From contig JAPLDR010000100.1 of assembly GCA_026391655.1 (NCBI GenBank), positions 1 to 62,678 on the forward strand: DNA of 62,678 nt, read 5' to 3'. This stretch comes from Bacteroidia bacterium. GTDB lineage: Bacteria > Bacteroidota > Bacteroidia > Bacteroidales > Prolixibacteraceae. Shown in pieces: positions 1 through 9,402 of this stretch. The notes below the pieces were generated by a model. That model was not told where the DNA came from. It was given only the letters and a program-made list of their open reading frames with translations, and made no database searches. The number at the start of each line of letters is the position of its first letter. The stretch's first letter is position 1. A program made the translations under genes and the position numbers.

Positions 1-471
1 CTTCCCGCGCCAACGCCCGATAATCCTGGACGAGTAACAGGCAGGGGGAGAGATAATTATTTTGATCATTATATTTACCGCTCTTTTACCTATTACAACC
101 GGATGATGGGAACACCGCTCTTTGTGCCACGCATTGGAGCAGACGGCATAGCTGACGGATTTGAAAGTACAAGAATGTGGATGCATCACCTCGGAATTAA
201 AGGTGCGTTAGGATCAGGTATTTACTGGAAAACAATGCTCACAATATCACGCAATTTCGGAACTTACAACGATTCATTTCCGTGGTCTAAAATATTTGGC
301 CCGTCAGGTAGTTCTTATCCTACTCCACTCGACGAATTTTCGTTTCTTGGAGAGTTAAATTACAGGGGAAACAAATTACCATTTCAGGTAAATGCTGGAA
401 TTGCAGGCGATTATGGTAACAGATTCCAGAAAAGGATAGGTGGATATGCGGGCATTTGCTATCGGTTTTAA
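1..471 (+). CDS. Capsule assembly Wzi-like outer-membrane protein, C-terminal part (5' end outside window)
   Basis: The reading frame is open from the first base of the window and ends at 471, so this is the last 156 codons of a longer gene. The visible part reads like the C-terminal strands of a Wzi-type outer-membrane beta-barrel: alternating aromatic and polar residues, a WMHHLGIKGALGSGIYW segment, repeated glycines and a terminal GICYRF ending in Phe, as outer-membrane barrels usually do. Wzi-family proteins help attach or organise surface polysaccharide. Known family: capsule assembly Wzi. The assignment rests only on the C-terminus. A different beta-barrel is possible. queA follows after 13 nt and could be cotranscribed. 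Confidence 0.6.
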   Translation, partial: LPAPTPDNPGRVTGRGRDNYFDHYIYRSFTYYNRMMGTPLFVPRIGADGIADGFESTRMWMHHLGIKGALGSGIYWKTMLTISRNFGTYNDSFPWSKIFGPSGSSYPTPLDEFSFLGELNYRGNKLPFQVNAGIAGDYGNRFQKRIGGYAGICYRF

Positions 472-484
472 TTAAAACAATTTA

Positions 485-1708
485 ATGGATCAAATTCAAA
501 ATATTTCTATTCAGGATTATAACTATACACTTCCCGTTGAGCATATTGCCACCTATGCACTTCCCGATCGCGATCATTCGCGGTTACTCATCTGGAATAA
601 CGGTGAAATTACCGATGAACAGTTTTACCACCTTCCCGATTATCTTCCTTTGGAATCGATGCTGGTATTCAACAACACCCGCGTTATCAGGGCGAGATTA
701 TTTTTCAGAAAACTAACAGGAGCAAAAATCGAAATTTTCTGCCTCGAACCGTTAGACCCGGTGGAATATACCCAATCGTTCTCGCAAACAGAAAGTTGCA
801 TTTGGAAGTGTATCATCGGGAATCTGAAAAAATGGAAAGATGAGGTGCTGGTTCAGACCCTTAGGATCGACGGAAAACAGGTAAATTTTCAGGCAGAGAA
901 AATTAAAGAGCTGAGCAATAATGCATACAAAATACAGTTTAGCTGGGATAATCCGCTTTTTACTTTTGCCGATCTTCTTGATATATCGGGCAACATTCCT
1001 ATTCCACCTTACCTCAACCGTGAATCAGAAGATATCGATTTAACAAGCTATCAAACAGTTTATTCTAAAATAAAAGGCTCAGTTGCCGCTCCGACTGCCG
1101 GACTCCATTTTACGGAATCGGTTTTTGAAGAATTTAAAATGAATAACATTAGGTGCGAAGAGGTTACCCTTCATGTAGGAGCCGGAACTTTTCAACCTGT
1201 GAAATCCCGAACAATCGGAGGTCACGAAATGCATACGGAGCATTTTATCGTTTCGAGCGATTTTATTGATCATCTGGCAGCTTTCGAAGGAAAAATAGTC
1301 GCAGTGGGAACTACCTCGGTACGAACCTTGGAAAGTCTCTATTTTATTGGATGTAAATTGATTGTTAATCCTAAAATAAGTCCCTTGCATCTCGGTGTAA
1401 ATCAATGGGAACCTTATGACAAACCCGGGATTAACTATTCACGCCGCGAATCATTAGAAGCTTTATCAGACTGGATGAGAGATCATCACCTTTCCGAATT
1501 GAAAAGTTCGACTCAAATAATCATTCTACCGGGTTATAATTTCAAGGTAATCAGTGGCATGATAACTAACTTTCATCAGCCGCAAAGTACTCTTTTACTG
1601 TTGATTGCAGCTTTTCTGGGCAATGACTGGAAAAGGATTTATGAGCACGCACTCAGGGAAAAATACCGCTTTCTGAGCTATGGAGACTCGAACCTTTATT
1701 TGAAATAG
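485..1708 (+). CDS. queA: S-adenosylmethionine:tRNA ribosyltransferase-isomerase
   Basis: Transfers and isomerises the ribosyl moiety of SAM onto 7-aminomethyl-7-deazaguanine in tRNA, the penultimate step of queuosine synthesis, in the cytoplasm. The 407-residue product shows the family landmarks: YTLPVEHIATYALPDRDHSRLL near the N-terminus, VFNNTRVIRARLFF (about 60-73), SVAAPTAGLHFT (about 199-210), EVTLHVGAGTFQPV (about 226-239) and TNFHQPQSTLLLL near the C-terminus. It is longer than the roughly 345 residues typical of proteobacterial QueA. The ATG at 485 is the obvious start. No other queuosine gene is in the window. Confidence 0.95.
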   Translation: MDQIQNISIQDYNYTLPVEHIATYALPDRDHSRLLIWNNGEITDEQFYHLPDYLPLESMLVFNNTRVIRARLFFRKLTGAKIEIFCLEPLDPVEYTQSFSQTESCIWKCIIGNLKKWKDEVLVQTLRIDGKQVNFQAEKIKELSNNAYKIQFSWDNPLFTFADLLDISGNIPIPPYLNRESEDIDLTSYQTVYSKIKGSVAAPTAGLHFTESVFEEFKMNNIRCEEVTLHVGAGTFQPVKSRTIGGHEMHTEHFIVSSDFIDHLAAFEGKIVAVGTTSVRTLESLYFIGCKLIVNPKISPLHLGVNQWEPYDKPGINYSRRESLEALSDWMRDHHLSELKSSTQIIILPGYNFKVISGMITNFHQPQSTLLLLIAAFLGNDWKRIYEHALREKYRFLSYGDSNLYLK

Positions 1709-1721
1709 TTTAAAATTACGC

Positions 1722-1862
1722 TACTGGCAGTTAGCAACTGGCGACTTGCCAAAAATTGCTATCAGTTTGTAATTAGTTATAAGATTGAGTTTTGTTAGTT
1801 TGATGCTGCAACTTTCATCTTTTGAAGAGCCAGCTACCAGAAGCCAGTTGCGAGCCGCAATT
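1722..1862. repeat. Interspersed GCCAGTTGCC-type repeat, two opposed arms
   Basis: Two arms flank about 90 nt of AT-rich spacer: GGCAGTTAGCAACTGGCGAC near 1727 and AGCCAGCTACCAGAAGCCAG near 1830. Both arms are variants of a GCCAGTTGCC/GGCAACTGGC word that recurs at five other gene boundaries in this window (9328, 13692, 25522, 27943, 30866). Here it separates queA from the decayed duplication. Confidence 0.7.
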
Positions 1863-1876
1863 TCTAATTTTTCTTC

Positions 1877-2326
1877 TCATATCTTCCCCTGCCAGGTATC
1901 CCTCTCCAGAAGCCGCTTTTCAACTTTGGCAACAAACTCGTAGTTTTTTATTCCCCATCGTGGGGCAATGACCATTGAATCAGGTGCAGAACTAACAAAC
2001 CTTTCGACAATTATATTCGGATTCAGATTTTCGTGGTAATCGACTATCAGTCCGACATATTCTTCAATGGCAAACGGGTGATATCGTTCAGGAAATCGGG
2101 CATATTCTTTTGCCATTGCTGTCCCTGTATGTATCTGAAGTTGAAAAAGTTTAATGATTTCGACAGGTAACGATGATATCATCTTCGCCTGATCGATAAA
2201 ATTATCGTAATTCTCCCCGGGTAATCCGAGAATTTGGTGGGCACAATTGTGAATCGGCGACGCGAGGTCTCTTTGATGGCACGCACCGATTTCTCCCAGG
2301 TATGTCCACGGTTGATTCGTTCCAAG
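1877..2326 (-). pseudogene. Radical SAM protein remnant (C-terminal half), partial duplicate of the gene at 3570-4535
   Basis: The reverse strand encodes an obvious second copy of the C-terminal half of the neighbouring TIGR01212-like radical SAM protein. Stretches such as LPVEIIKLFQLQIHTGTAMA and VERFVSSAPDSMVIAPRWG match it almost residue for residue. Upstream of codon 2182 the similarity continues at DNA level to about 2326 (matching RINRGHTWEES through GLPGENYPDFI) but in another frame. Comparing the segment between the GTGGAT/GTGAAT and TCCCAGG words gives 53 nt in the intact gene and 52 nt here, so a one-base deletion broke the frame. The catalytic N-terminal half with the Fe-S cysteines is missing. 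Decayed and presumably non-functional. Confidence 0.85.
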
Positions 2327-2344
2327 GATATTTTGTTTATTGAT

Positions 2345-2632
2345 TTAGCAGCATAGAATACAAAAAGTCATCATTTGATAACTTTTTGTATTAATATAAA
2401 ATCTTGATTTTATGGCAATTAAGTGGTTGATTTTGTTGTGCCAGTAGTTGACAAACCTACCCGGATCTTTGGAATCGGGATTGAACGATGTGATAAAGGA
2501 GGTACCACCTAAAGACAATCCAATCTCGAAGAGACGGGTTTTATATTTACTATGACTGTTGAATTTTTTGGCATTTGCAGCATGACAAAAAATGATAATC
2601 AAACTTAGTAGAGTGGCAAAAGATTTACACAC
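2345..2632 (-). pseudogene. Outer-membrane beta-barrel protein remnant (N-terminal part), duplicate of 2665-3456
   Basis: The 95-codon frame reproduces residues 1 to about 70 of the adjacent barrel protein: signal-peptide-like start, then FEIGLSLGGTSFITSFNPDS and RFVNYWHNKIN against the same segments of the intact copy. It then runs into unrelated codons and stops. Similarity breaks off about 20 nt before the remnant of the radical SAM gene begins, so this is the junction of a deletion that fused the 5' part of one gene to the 3' part of the other. Confidence 0.85.
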
Positions 2633-2664
2633 TTATTTTGATAATTTATGCTACAAAGGTAGCA

Positions 2665-3456
2665 TTACAAAAAGGGGCGGTTTAAAAGCCTATACGAATG
2701 GATTTTGGGTTTCGAGGAAATCTTTCCTCCCAGATTGTAATTGATACTTAGATAGGTGTAATGATAAATCTCGGAGATATGATAACTGTACTTCCATCCT
2801 GGATCTGTTGAGAAGAGGTGCACCCCGTCGAGATTATCGGTAAAAACGATTCTCAATGCTATACCTGCTTTTAACTTTATATTGTCGCTGAGGCGAAACG
2901 AGACTCCCGGATCAAATGTATAGGAGAAGCGTATGGTATTTTTACTTAACTGACCGGTAAAGAACACAATGTTGTCTTTGATCATGGTATAGCCCGGACC
3001 TGTTCTGATATAGATATTCCATTTGTCTCTTGCTTTACCCGGAGCTACTAATTTGTTGATATTAAAATTTAACAATAGATCAAACTGATTGATCATGCTT
3101 TTATAGGAAAGTTGATTATCACCATTTAGGGGAACGGGCATGGTGAGTGACTTATCGTTCCATGTGCCAGTAAAGCTGGTAAAAAGATAATTCAAACCTA
3201 TTCCTAACCAAGGATAAACATTTCGTGTAACTGTAAGGCCAACGCCCGGGTTGATTTTGTTTTGCCAATAGTTGACAAACCTATCCGAACCTTTGGCATC
3301 GGGATTGAAGGAAGTGATAAAAGATGATCCGCCTAAGGATAAGCCGACCTCAAAAGGAGTGGTTGAATCTTTACTTTTAGTGCGTTTTTTTTTTGCGGTT
3401 GCAGCTTGGCAAACGATGAGCATCAGAATTAGTAGAGCAGCAATTGATCTATACAT
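2665..3456 (-). CDS. Outer-membrane beta-barrel protein
   Basis: A 263-residue protein with a clear Sec signal peptide (MYRSIAALLILMLIVCQAATA, cleavage expected near residue 21). A short Lys-rich stretch follows, then a series of amphipathic beta strands separated by Gly and Asn turns (GLSLGGSSFITSF, NYWQNKINPGVGLTVTR, WLGIGLNYLFTSF, IKLKAGIALRIVF), consistent with a small outer-membrane barrel of the PorT or OmpW-like general class. The specific function cannot be read from the sequence. It is encoded just downstream of, and on the same strand as, a radical SAM gene, and both genes have a decayed second copy next door, which suggests the pair was duplicated as a block. Confidence 0.75.
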   Translation of the reverse strand: MYRSIAALLILMLIVCQAATAKKKRTKSKDSTTPFEVGLSLGGSSFITSFNPDAKGSDRFVNYWQNKINPGVGLTVTRNVYPWLGIGLNYLFTSFTGTWNDKSLTMPVPLNGDNQLSYKSMINQFDLLLNFNINKLVAPGKARDKWNIYIRTGPGYTMIKDNIVFFTGQLSKNTIRFSYTFDPGVSFRLSDNIKLKAGIALRIVFTDNLDGVHLFSTDPGWKYSYHISEIYHYTYLSINYNLGGKISSKPKIHSYRLLNRPFL

Positions 3457-3569
3457 AATTTCAAATTATTAATCATGGACTAAACTTTGGATCTTTATTT
3501 TTATTTTCAAGCGTGCTTGATTCATCCTTAATTTAAAGAACTTGGGTAATAACAAAGATATAGTATTTT

Positions 3570-4535
3570 TTATTCTTTCACTCTTAACTCCCTCATTTTC
3601 TTTCCTTGCCACGTATCCCGCTCCAGAAGCCGTTTTTCGACTTTGGCTACAAATTCGTAGTTTTTTATCCCCCACCGTGGTGCAATAACCATAGCATCAG
3701 GAGCAGAACTGACAAAACGTTCGACAATTATGGTGGGATTCAGGTTTTCAAGATAATCAACCACCAGTTCCGCATACTCCTCAACAGTAAAAGGGTGAAA
3801 ACGGTCAGGAAATTTGGCAAATTCATGTGCCATTGCTGTTCCTGTATGGATCTGAAGCTGATGAAGTTTAATGATTTCGACCGGCAGTGTTGAGATAACG
3901 TGTGCCTGTTCGATAAAATCGGGGTAATTTTCCCCTGGTAAGCCGAGAATCAGATGAGCACAATTGTGGATTGACCGGCGGGCAGTCTCTCTGAGCGCCC
4001 TTAGCGATTCTTCCCAGGTATGTCCACGATTGATCCTTTCCAACGTCCGATTTTCGATGGTTTCAATCCCCAGTTCAACCATAAGGTAACACTTTTGAGA
4101 AAGTTCTTCGAGCAGATCGAGCACCTCATCACTTAGGCAGTCGGGGCGGGTGGCGATAACAAGGCCAATCACTCCGGGGTATTGCAGTGCTTCAATATAA
4201 AGTTCCCGAAGGACGGGAATTGGCGCGTAAGTATTTGTGTATGACTGGAAATAGGCCAAATAGCGCATCGTTGTATACTTCCGCGAGAAAAAAGCGATAC
4301 CCTCTTCAAGCTGAATTTTCAGGATATTATTCAAATCGCAGTATGAAGGCTGAAAAGTTTTATTATTGCAATAGGTGCAACCACCAAAGCCCCGGGTGCC
4401 ATCACGGTTAGGACAAGAAAAGCCGGCATTAACCGAAATTTTCTGGACACGACCTTCGAACTTCGACCTGAAGTGTGTCGAAAAATCGTTGTATCGCTTA
4501 TTGTGGCTCCATGGATATTTAAATGTTCCCGACAT
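3570..4535 (-). CDS. Radical SAM protein, TIGR01212/YhcC family
   Basis: Radical SAM enzyme of the YhcC-like family; the substrate of this family is not established. The sequence shows KISVNAGFSCPNRDGTRGFG followed by GCTYCNN, carrying the cysteines expected to bind the 4Fe-4S cluster. It also shows ELGIETIENRTLERINRGH and HLILGLPGENYPDFI, typical of the barrel and SAM-contact region. The frame is open to 4640, but the family N-terminus (SGTFKYPWSHNKRYNDFS) fits the internal ATG at 4535, giving about 321 residues. A truncated duplicate lies at 1877-2326. Confidence 0.88.
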   Translation of the reverse strand: MSGTFKYPWSHNKRYNDFSTHFRSKFEGRVQKISVNAGFSCPNRDGTRGFGGCTYCNNKTFQPSYCDLNNILKIQLEEGIAFFSRKYTTMRYLAYFQSYTNTYAPIPVLRELYIEALQYPGVIGLVIATRPDCLSDEVLDLLEELSQKCYLMVELGIETIENRTLERINRGHTWEESLRALRETARRSIHNCAHLILGLPGENYPDFIEQAHVISTLPVEIIKLHQLQIHTGTAMAHEFAKFPDRFHPFTVEEYAELVVDYLENLNPTIIVERFVSSAPDAMVIAPRWGIKNYEFVAKVEKRLLERDTWQGKKMRELRVKE

Positions 4536-4644
4536 TGAATCAATTTTGATTCGCAAAATTAGTTTTATTCTTCCCGGTTCACGTGGCTGCAGACCGGTTA
4601 TTTTTTTGTTGATAAATGGTTGATTATAAAACTTAAACAAGGTA

Positions 4645-4673
4645 TTGATTTTTTCAACATTTTCATATCTTTA
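4645..4673 (+). promoter_or_regulatory. Bacteroidota-type promoter for the DUF4301 gene
   Basis: TTG at 4645-4647 and TATCTTTA at 4666-4673 have the spacing and form of the Bacteroidota housekeeping promoter (-33 TTG, -7 TAnnTTTG). The ATG of the DUF4301 gene follows 24 nt later. Confidence 0.55.
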
Positions 4674-4697
4674 TCACATTAAGAAACGCAAAAAAAG

Positions 4698-6245
4698 ATG
4701 TTTACAAATAAAGATATTCAACAAATAGAAAATAGGGGTAGTAGCCTTCCGGAGATCGAAAAGCAAATTGCCCATTTTAAGAAGGGATTCCCATATTTAA
4801 AGGTTCTCAGACCTGCCACTATCGGTGACGGAATCATCCGATTGGACGAAGAGAGAGTATCAGCGGCCGTAAAACAGTTTACCCAAAAAGTGCACAGAGG
4901 TTTGAAGCCCGTCAAGTTTGTTCCTGCATCCGGTGCAGCGAGCAGGATGTTCCAATCGCTGTTTGCGTTTGCCGAAGCCGCCGATACTAGTGAAAAGGCC
5001 ATTGAATTGCTGGGTGAATCTAAGTATAAAAGTGTAAAGCAGTTTTTCGACCGAATCACCGATTTCGCGTTTTACAACAAACTCGTTGATGCTCTTGTTG
5101 ATATTAAAACCCCTGGTGGCGATTTAAAATACTGTGAAATTGTCAATTATGTGTTGTCGGATAAGGGCTTGAACTATAGGTTTCTACCAAAAGGACTTTT
5201 AGATTTTCATCTTTATAACAATGATTCCCGGACTCCGGTTGAAGAGCATATGATCGAAGGTGCATTATATGGAGCAGATAGTCAGGGAAATGTAAAGCTA
5301 CATTTTACCGTATCGCCCGAACATCTCAGTTTTTTTGAGAAAAAAACAACTCAGGCAGCTCAGCTTTTTGAGCCTAAATTCGGTGTGAAATACGATATCA
5401 ACTTTTCAGTACAAAAGCCTTCAACAGATACAATTGCTGTTGATCCTGAGAATAATCCTTTCAGACTTGCCGACGACAGGTTGTTTTTCAGACCGGCAGG
5501 TCATGGCGCATTGCTGGATAACCTGAATGAGATTGATGCAGATATCCTTTTCGTTAAAAATATCGATAATGTTGTCCCTGATAGATTAAAAAACGAAACA
5601 GTAAGGTATAAAATGGCGTTGGCACTGCTTTTATCCGAATACCAGGAAAGAATATTCAGCTATTTAAATTTACTCGAAAAAAGTTCCGATCATATCTCTG
5701 ATAAGCAAATTGCTGAGATGGTTGAATTTACCGAAAAAGAACTTTGTACAGAACCCTATGAAGATCAGTATTATGCTGACAAATCGTCGTTGGTTCATTA
5801 TCTTTTCAGAAAACTAAACCGCCCGATCAGGGTTTGCGGAATGGTGAAGAATGAAGGTGAGCCGGGAGGCGGTCCTTTCTGGGCGAAAAACGCCGATGGA
5901 ACAGTCTCTCTACAGGTTGTAGAAAGCAGTCAGATTGACAGTAATGATCCGGAACAAAATGGGATTGCGCATCGTTCAACCCATTTTAATCCCGTGGATC
6001 TTGTTTGTGGTGTACGTAATTTTAAAGGTGAAAAATTTGACCTGCTTAAATACAGAGATCCTGAAACAGGATTTATTTCCTTAAAATCAAAAGATGGAAA
6101 ACCCTTGAAAGCGCAGGAACTACCTGGTTTATGGAATGGGGCAATGGCTGATTGGATTACACTTTTTGTTGAGGTTCCGGTCATTACGTTTAATCCCGTA
6201 AAAATGGTAAACGATCTTTTACGCAGCGAGCATCAACCTTTATAA
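4698..6245 (+). CDS. DUF4301 family protein
   Basis: A 515-residue cytoplasmic protein that I recognise as DUF4301, a family largely restricted to Bacteroidota with no established function. Recognisable landmarks are the N-terminus (DIQQIENRGSSLPEIEKQ then GFPYLKVLRPATIGDGI), a KFVPASGAASRMFQSLFAF stretch at about 73-91, GHGALLDNLNEIDADILFVK at about 273-292 and VCGMVKNEGEPGGGPFW at about 378-394. The ASGAASRM and GHGALLDNL segments resemble phosphate-binding loops of nucleotidyl-sugar enzymes; that is only a resemblance. The start is the ATG at 4698 behind a good promoter. It is followed by an independently promoted TPR gene. Confidence 0.85.
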   Translation: MFTNKDIQQIENRGSSLPEIEKQIAHFKKGFPYLKVLRPATIGDGIIRLDEERVSAAVKQFTQKVHRGLKPVKFVPASGAASRMFQSLFAFAEAADTSEKAIELLGESKYKSVKQFFDRITDFAFYNKLVDALVDIKTPGGDLKYCEIVNYVLSDKGLNYRFLPKGLLDFHLYNNDSRTPVEEHMIEGALYGADSQGNVKLHFTVSPEHLSFFEKKTTQAAQLFEPKFGVKYDINFSVQKPSTDTIAVDPENNPFRLADDRLFFRPAGHGALLDNLNEIDADILFVKNIDNVVPDRLKNETVRYKMALALLLSEYQERIFSYLNLLEKSSDHISDKQIAEMVEFTEKELCTEPYEDQYYADKSSLVHYLFRKLNRPIRVCGMVKNEGEPGGGPFWAKNADGTVSLQVVESSQIDSNDPEQNGIAHRSTHFNPVDLVCGVRNFKGEKFDLLKYRDPETGFISLKSKDGKPLKAQELPGLWNGAMADWITLFVEVPVITFNPVKMVNDLLRSEHQPL

Positions 6246-6255
6246 CTCAAATTGT

Positions 6256-6263
6256 TATCTTTG
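6256..6263 (+). promoter_or_regulatory. -7 promoter element (TATCTTTG)
   Basis: A perfect TAnnTTTG element 22 nt upstream of the ATG at 6286. No strong -33 TTG is seen at the ideal distance; an AT-rich stretch occupies it. Confidence 0.5.
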
Positions 6264-6285
6264 CAAAATAATTAACTACAGTCGT

Positions 6286-7716
6286 ATGGCAATGTGGGAA
6301 GGGGCAAGAGAGAATTCCGAAAGTAAGGAGTTTGCCGGAGTGGTGAAACGTTATAAGAAAATGCTGTCTGAGGAGCAGATGGGATTCTTTGATGTGTCCG
6401 ACTTCGAGTACATTGTCGACCATTATATTGATAAAAATCAATTTACCAACGCATTGCAGGCATGTGAAATTGCCGTTTCGCAACATCCACATTCACTGAT
6501 AGTAAAGATAAAGAAAGCACAGGTGCTGCTCGGGCAACTTAAAGTCGAAAAAGCACTTGAGCTGCTCAAAATGCTTGCTGAAATTGAAAATACAAATCCT
6601 GAAATATTGCTGATGCTGGGAAACTGTTACAGCATTCAGGGCGACGAGAACAAAGCATACGATTATTACCGAAAAGCCGATAAATATTCCTTTGACGATC
6701 GGGATGAATTGCTCTATAATATTGGTGTCGGTTATGTCCAGAATGGCGACTATCCCAGAGCCGTATTCTTCCTTGAGAAAGCCTATGATGAGAATCCGAT
6801 AAACGACAATGTACTATACGATCTGGCCTTTAGCTACGACAAATTGGGCAACGACGAAAAGAGCATTAAGTTCTATAATGAATATCTTGATATTGACCCA
6901 TTTGCCGAATCAGCATGGTACAATCTGGGAATCATTTATACACGGCGCGAAGAATACGACAAAGCCATTGAAGCCTACGATTTTGCATTGGCAATCGACG
7001 AAAATTATACTTCAGCCCTCTTCAATAAAGCCAATACCCTTTCGACTGCCGAAAAGTATAGCGAAGCATTAAGTTGTTATCTTGATTATCTGCGATTTGA
7101 TAAAAATTCCTCAGACGCTTACGTTTATATTGCTGAGTGCTATTTTCAGCTCGAAGAATATTCAAAATCGTACCACTACTATAAACTGGCAATAAAGCTC
7201 GATTCGAAAAATGCCGATGGCTGGTATGGTGCAGGAATTGTGTTGATGGTTGAAGAAAACCTAGCAGAAAGTTTGGTGTTTTTTAAAAAAGCGATTAAAC
7301 TTGACGATAGTTGTGCCGATTTCTGGAACGCATTTGGAAAGGTAAATGCGGCACTCGATCATTACGAAGAAGCGTTAATTGCCTTCAAAAAATCGATTGA
7401 AATAGAAAATACAAACGCCGATTTCTGGATCACTTTTGCTGATTTCTATTATAATTACAACCAGATAGGTCTTGCGATTGAGACAATGTTCGAGGCAGAA
7501 ATATCAGTGGCAGAGAATGCTCCGATGCTCTATAAACTTTCGGGATATCTAACAGAAAACGGAGATACACAACTAGCCAGAATTTATTTGAGAAAGGCAC
7601 TTATGCTAAACTTTTCGATTCACCCCGACTTTTTCCTCGATTTCCCCGGTCTGCAATCAAAACGTTGGATAAAAAAACTTATTGGCCAGTTTGCCAGGAA
7701 TAATAACCTTTGGTAA
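6286..7716 (+). CDS. Tetratricopeptide repeat protein
   Basis: A 476-residue all-helical protein made of about a dozen consecutive TPR units, each with the W/L-G-Y-A-P pattern, for example NIGVGYVQNGDYPRAVFFLE, DLAFSYDKLGNDEKSIKFYN and NLGIIYTRREEYDKAIEAYD. No signal peptide or membrane segment is visible, so it is probably a cytoplasmic scaffold. Such proteins are common in Bacteroidota and the partner cannot be inferred. aroE begins 8 nt after the stop codon, so the two are probably cotranscribed. Confidence 0.85.
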   Translation: MAMWEGARENSESKEFAGVVKRYKKMLSEEQMGFFDVSDFEYIVDHYIDKNQFTNALQACEIAVSQHPHSLIVKIKKAQVLLGQLKVEKALELLKMLAEIENTNPEILLMLGNCYSIQGDENKAYDYYRKADKYSFDDRDELLYNIGVGYVQNGDYPRAVFFLEKAYDENPINDNVLYDLAFSYDKLGNDEKSIKFYNEYLDIDPFAESAWYNLGIIYTRREEYDKAIEAYDFALAIDENYTSALFNKANTLSTAEKYSEALSCYLDYLRFDKNSSDAYVYIAECYFQLEEYSKSYHYYKLAIKLDSKNADGWYGAGIVLMVEENLAESLVFFKKAIKLDDSCADFWNAFGKVNAALDHYEEALIAFKKSIEIENTNADFWITFADFYYNYNQIGLAIETMFEAEISVAENAPMLYKLSGYLTENGDTQLARIYLRKALMLNFSIHPDFFLDFPGLQSKRWIKKLIGQFARNNNLW

Positions 7717-7724
7717 TTATAGAG

Positions 7725-8474
7725 ATGAAACGCAAATTCGGATTGATCGGTCTTCCGCTTTCTCACTCCTTTTCGAGAAAATTTTTCACTGAAAAATTTT
7801 TGGATGAAGGGATTGATGCTGAATACCTTAATTTTGAACTTGAAAATATCTCGCAGTTGCCGCACATAATTGGCTCTCACCCTGATCTTGTGGGGCTCAA
7901 TGTGACTATCCCCTACAAAGAACAGGTAATCAAATTTTTAGATTCCACCGACGAAGTTGCAGCCCAAATTCAGGCGGTAAATACCATCTGCATTCACCGG
8001 TCTGGTCATCATGTTTCACTTCATGGATATAATACTGATATTTATGGATTCCAGGAGTCAATCAAACCATTACTCCAGAAATATCACCATAAAGCTTTGG
8101 TTCTTGGAACAGGAGGAGCTTCCAAAGCGGTGGTCAAGGCGCTGGAAAACCTCAAAATTGACACAATTGTAGTTTCACGCAATCCGGAAGAGAAAGGTGA
8201 GCTATCGTACAACGATCTGGACGAAGATGTGATGGATAATTATAAAATAGTTGTAAATACCACACCTATAGGAACATATCCAAATATTGAGGGATGTCCG
8301 GCCATCCCTTTTGAATTGATCACCCCAAAACATTTGTTGTTTGATTTGGTTTATAATCCCGAGGTCACAGAGTTCTTAAAACAGGGAAAACAACGGAGGG
8401 CTACTATAAAAAATGGATTGGAAATGCTACAACTTCAGGCACTTGCCTCCTGGAAAATCTGGAATCAGGAATAA
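7725..8474 (+). CDS. aroE: Shikimate dehydrogenase
   Basis: Reduces 3-dehydroshikimate to shikimate with NADPH in the chorismate pathway. The 249-residue protein carries the family motifs: GLIGLPLSHSFSRKFF at the N-terminus, GLNVTIPYKEQVI with the catalytic Lys at about residue 64, LGTGGASKAVVKAL (nucleotide-binding loop), NTTPIGTYP and the C-terminal NGLEMLQLQA. A TTG codon at 7710 could extend the frame and would overlap the TPR stop, but the ATG at 7725 followed directly by KRKFGLIG is the normal N-terminus. Slightly shorter than the 270-residue E. coli enzyme, as usual in this phylum. Confidence 0.95.
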   Translation: MKRKFGLIGLPLSHSFSRKFFTEKFLDEGIDAEYLNFELENISQLPHIIGSHPDLVGLNVTIPYKEQVIKFLDSTDEVAAQIQAVNTICIHRSGHHVSLHGYNTDIYGFQESIKPLLQKYHHKALVLGTGGASKAVVKALENLKIDTIVVSRNPEEKGELSYNDLDEDVMDNYKIVVNTTPIGTYPNIEGCPAIPFELITPKHLLFDLVYNPEVTEFLKQGKQRRATIKNGLEMLQLQALASWKIWNQE

Positions 8475-8511
8475 CAAAAATTAATGCTTTAAAAGATTAA
8501 TATCCGAAAAG

Positions 8512-9291
8512 TTAATTCTCTGCTTTTTGGGGTTTTATCAATCCCTTCGAAAGTTCTTCGGGATAACCGATATCCACTAAAAAAAGTCCTTTGGCAGGAA
8601 CACTCGCCCCGGCGGCACACCGATCTTTTGCCTCGATGACTTTGCAGAAATCATCAACTGTAAGTTTTCCAAATCCAACCTCCAGTAAAGTACCGACAAT
8701 CGCCCGAACCATGTTACGTAAAAAACGATCGGCCCTGATGGTGAAAACGAACCTGTTTCCCTCATCAATCCAGTCAGCCAGATCAACCTTACAATTATTC
8801 GTCTTCACATCAGTACCCAGACGACTAAAACTTGTAAAATCCTCATAATTAAATAATTTACAGGCAGCTTTATTCATCTTTCCCAGATCAGGTATTCTCG
8901 CCTCTTTTTCAGCATATTGCCTCGAAAAGGGATCTTTAGATTTAATCAGGTAATACTTATAGGTGCGGCTCAACGCATCGAAACGTGCATGAGCTTCCGA
9001 ATTCACTTTGTAAATACATTGAATTGCAACATCAGCAGGTAGAAGACAATTCAGGTTATAAATGATTTTATCATTGTCAAGATTCAGATTTTCAGTGTCG
9101 AAATGAGCGACATAAAAAGAAGCATGAACCCCCGCATCAGTACGGCCGGCCCCGGTTACAGAAACGGCCTCGCGAGCTACTACCGATAAAACTTTCTCGA
9201 TTGTTTCCTGCACCGAAATACCGTTGGGCTGTATCTGCCATCCATGATAGTTGGTGCCGTCGTACGAGAGTTGAATAAAATATCGTTGCAT
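8512..9291 (-). CDS. truA: tRNA pseudouridine(38-40) synthase
   Basis: Isomerises uridines 38-40 of the tRNA anticodon stem-loop. The 259-residue product starts with [20 protein letters not shown] and contains [19 protein letters not shown] with the catalytic Asp (about residue 52), [11 protein letters not shown], and [18 protein letters not shown] near the C-terminus, all diagnostic of TruA. The gene is convergent with aroE (37 nt between stops) and lies downstream of the citrate lyase cluster on the same strand, separated by a repeat-bearing gap of 109 nt. Confidence 0.96.
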   Translation of the reverse strand: MQRYFIQLSYDGTNYHGWQIQPNGISVQETIEKVLSVVAREAVSVTGAGRTDAGVHASFYVAHFDTENLNLDNDKIIYNLNCLLPADVAIQCIYKVNSEAHARFDALSRTYKYYLIKSKDPFSRQYAEKEARIPDLGKMNKAACKLFNYEDFTSFSRLGTDVKTNNCKVDLADWIDEGNRFVFTIRADRFLRNMVRAIVGTLLEVGFGKLTVDDFCKVIEAKDRCAAGASVPAKGLFLVDIGYPEELSKGLIKPQKAEN

Positions 9292-9327
9292 TGCCCTATT
9301 ATTAATTAACGCTTTCCAAAGTTACTG

Positions 9328-9402
9328 CTGCCGGCAACTGGTATCTGGCGACTAGCTTTACTTGCTAGTTGCCGGATGCTAGCTGCCAGTAGCCAATTTG
9401 CT
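9328..9402. repeat. Interspersed GCCAGTTGCC-type repeat
   Basis: Opposed variants of the same word, GCCGGCAACTGGTATCTGGC near 9332 and GCTAGTTGCCGGATGCTAGC near 9363, separated by a few bases. They occupy most of the gap between truA and citC. Confidence 0.7.
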
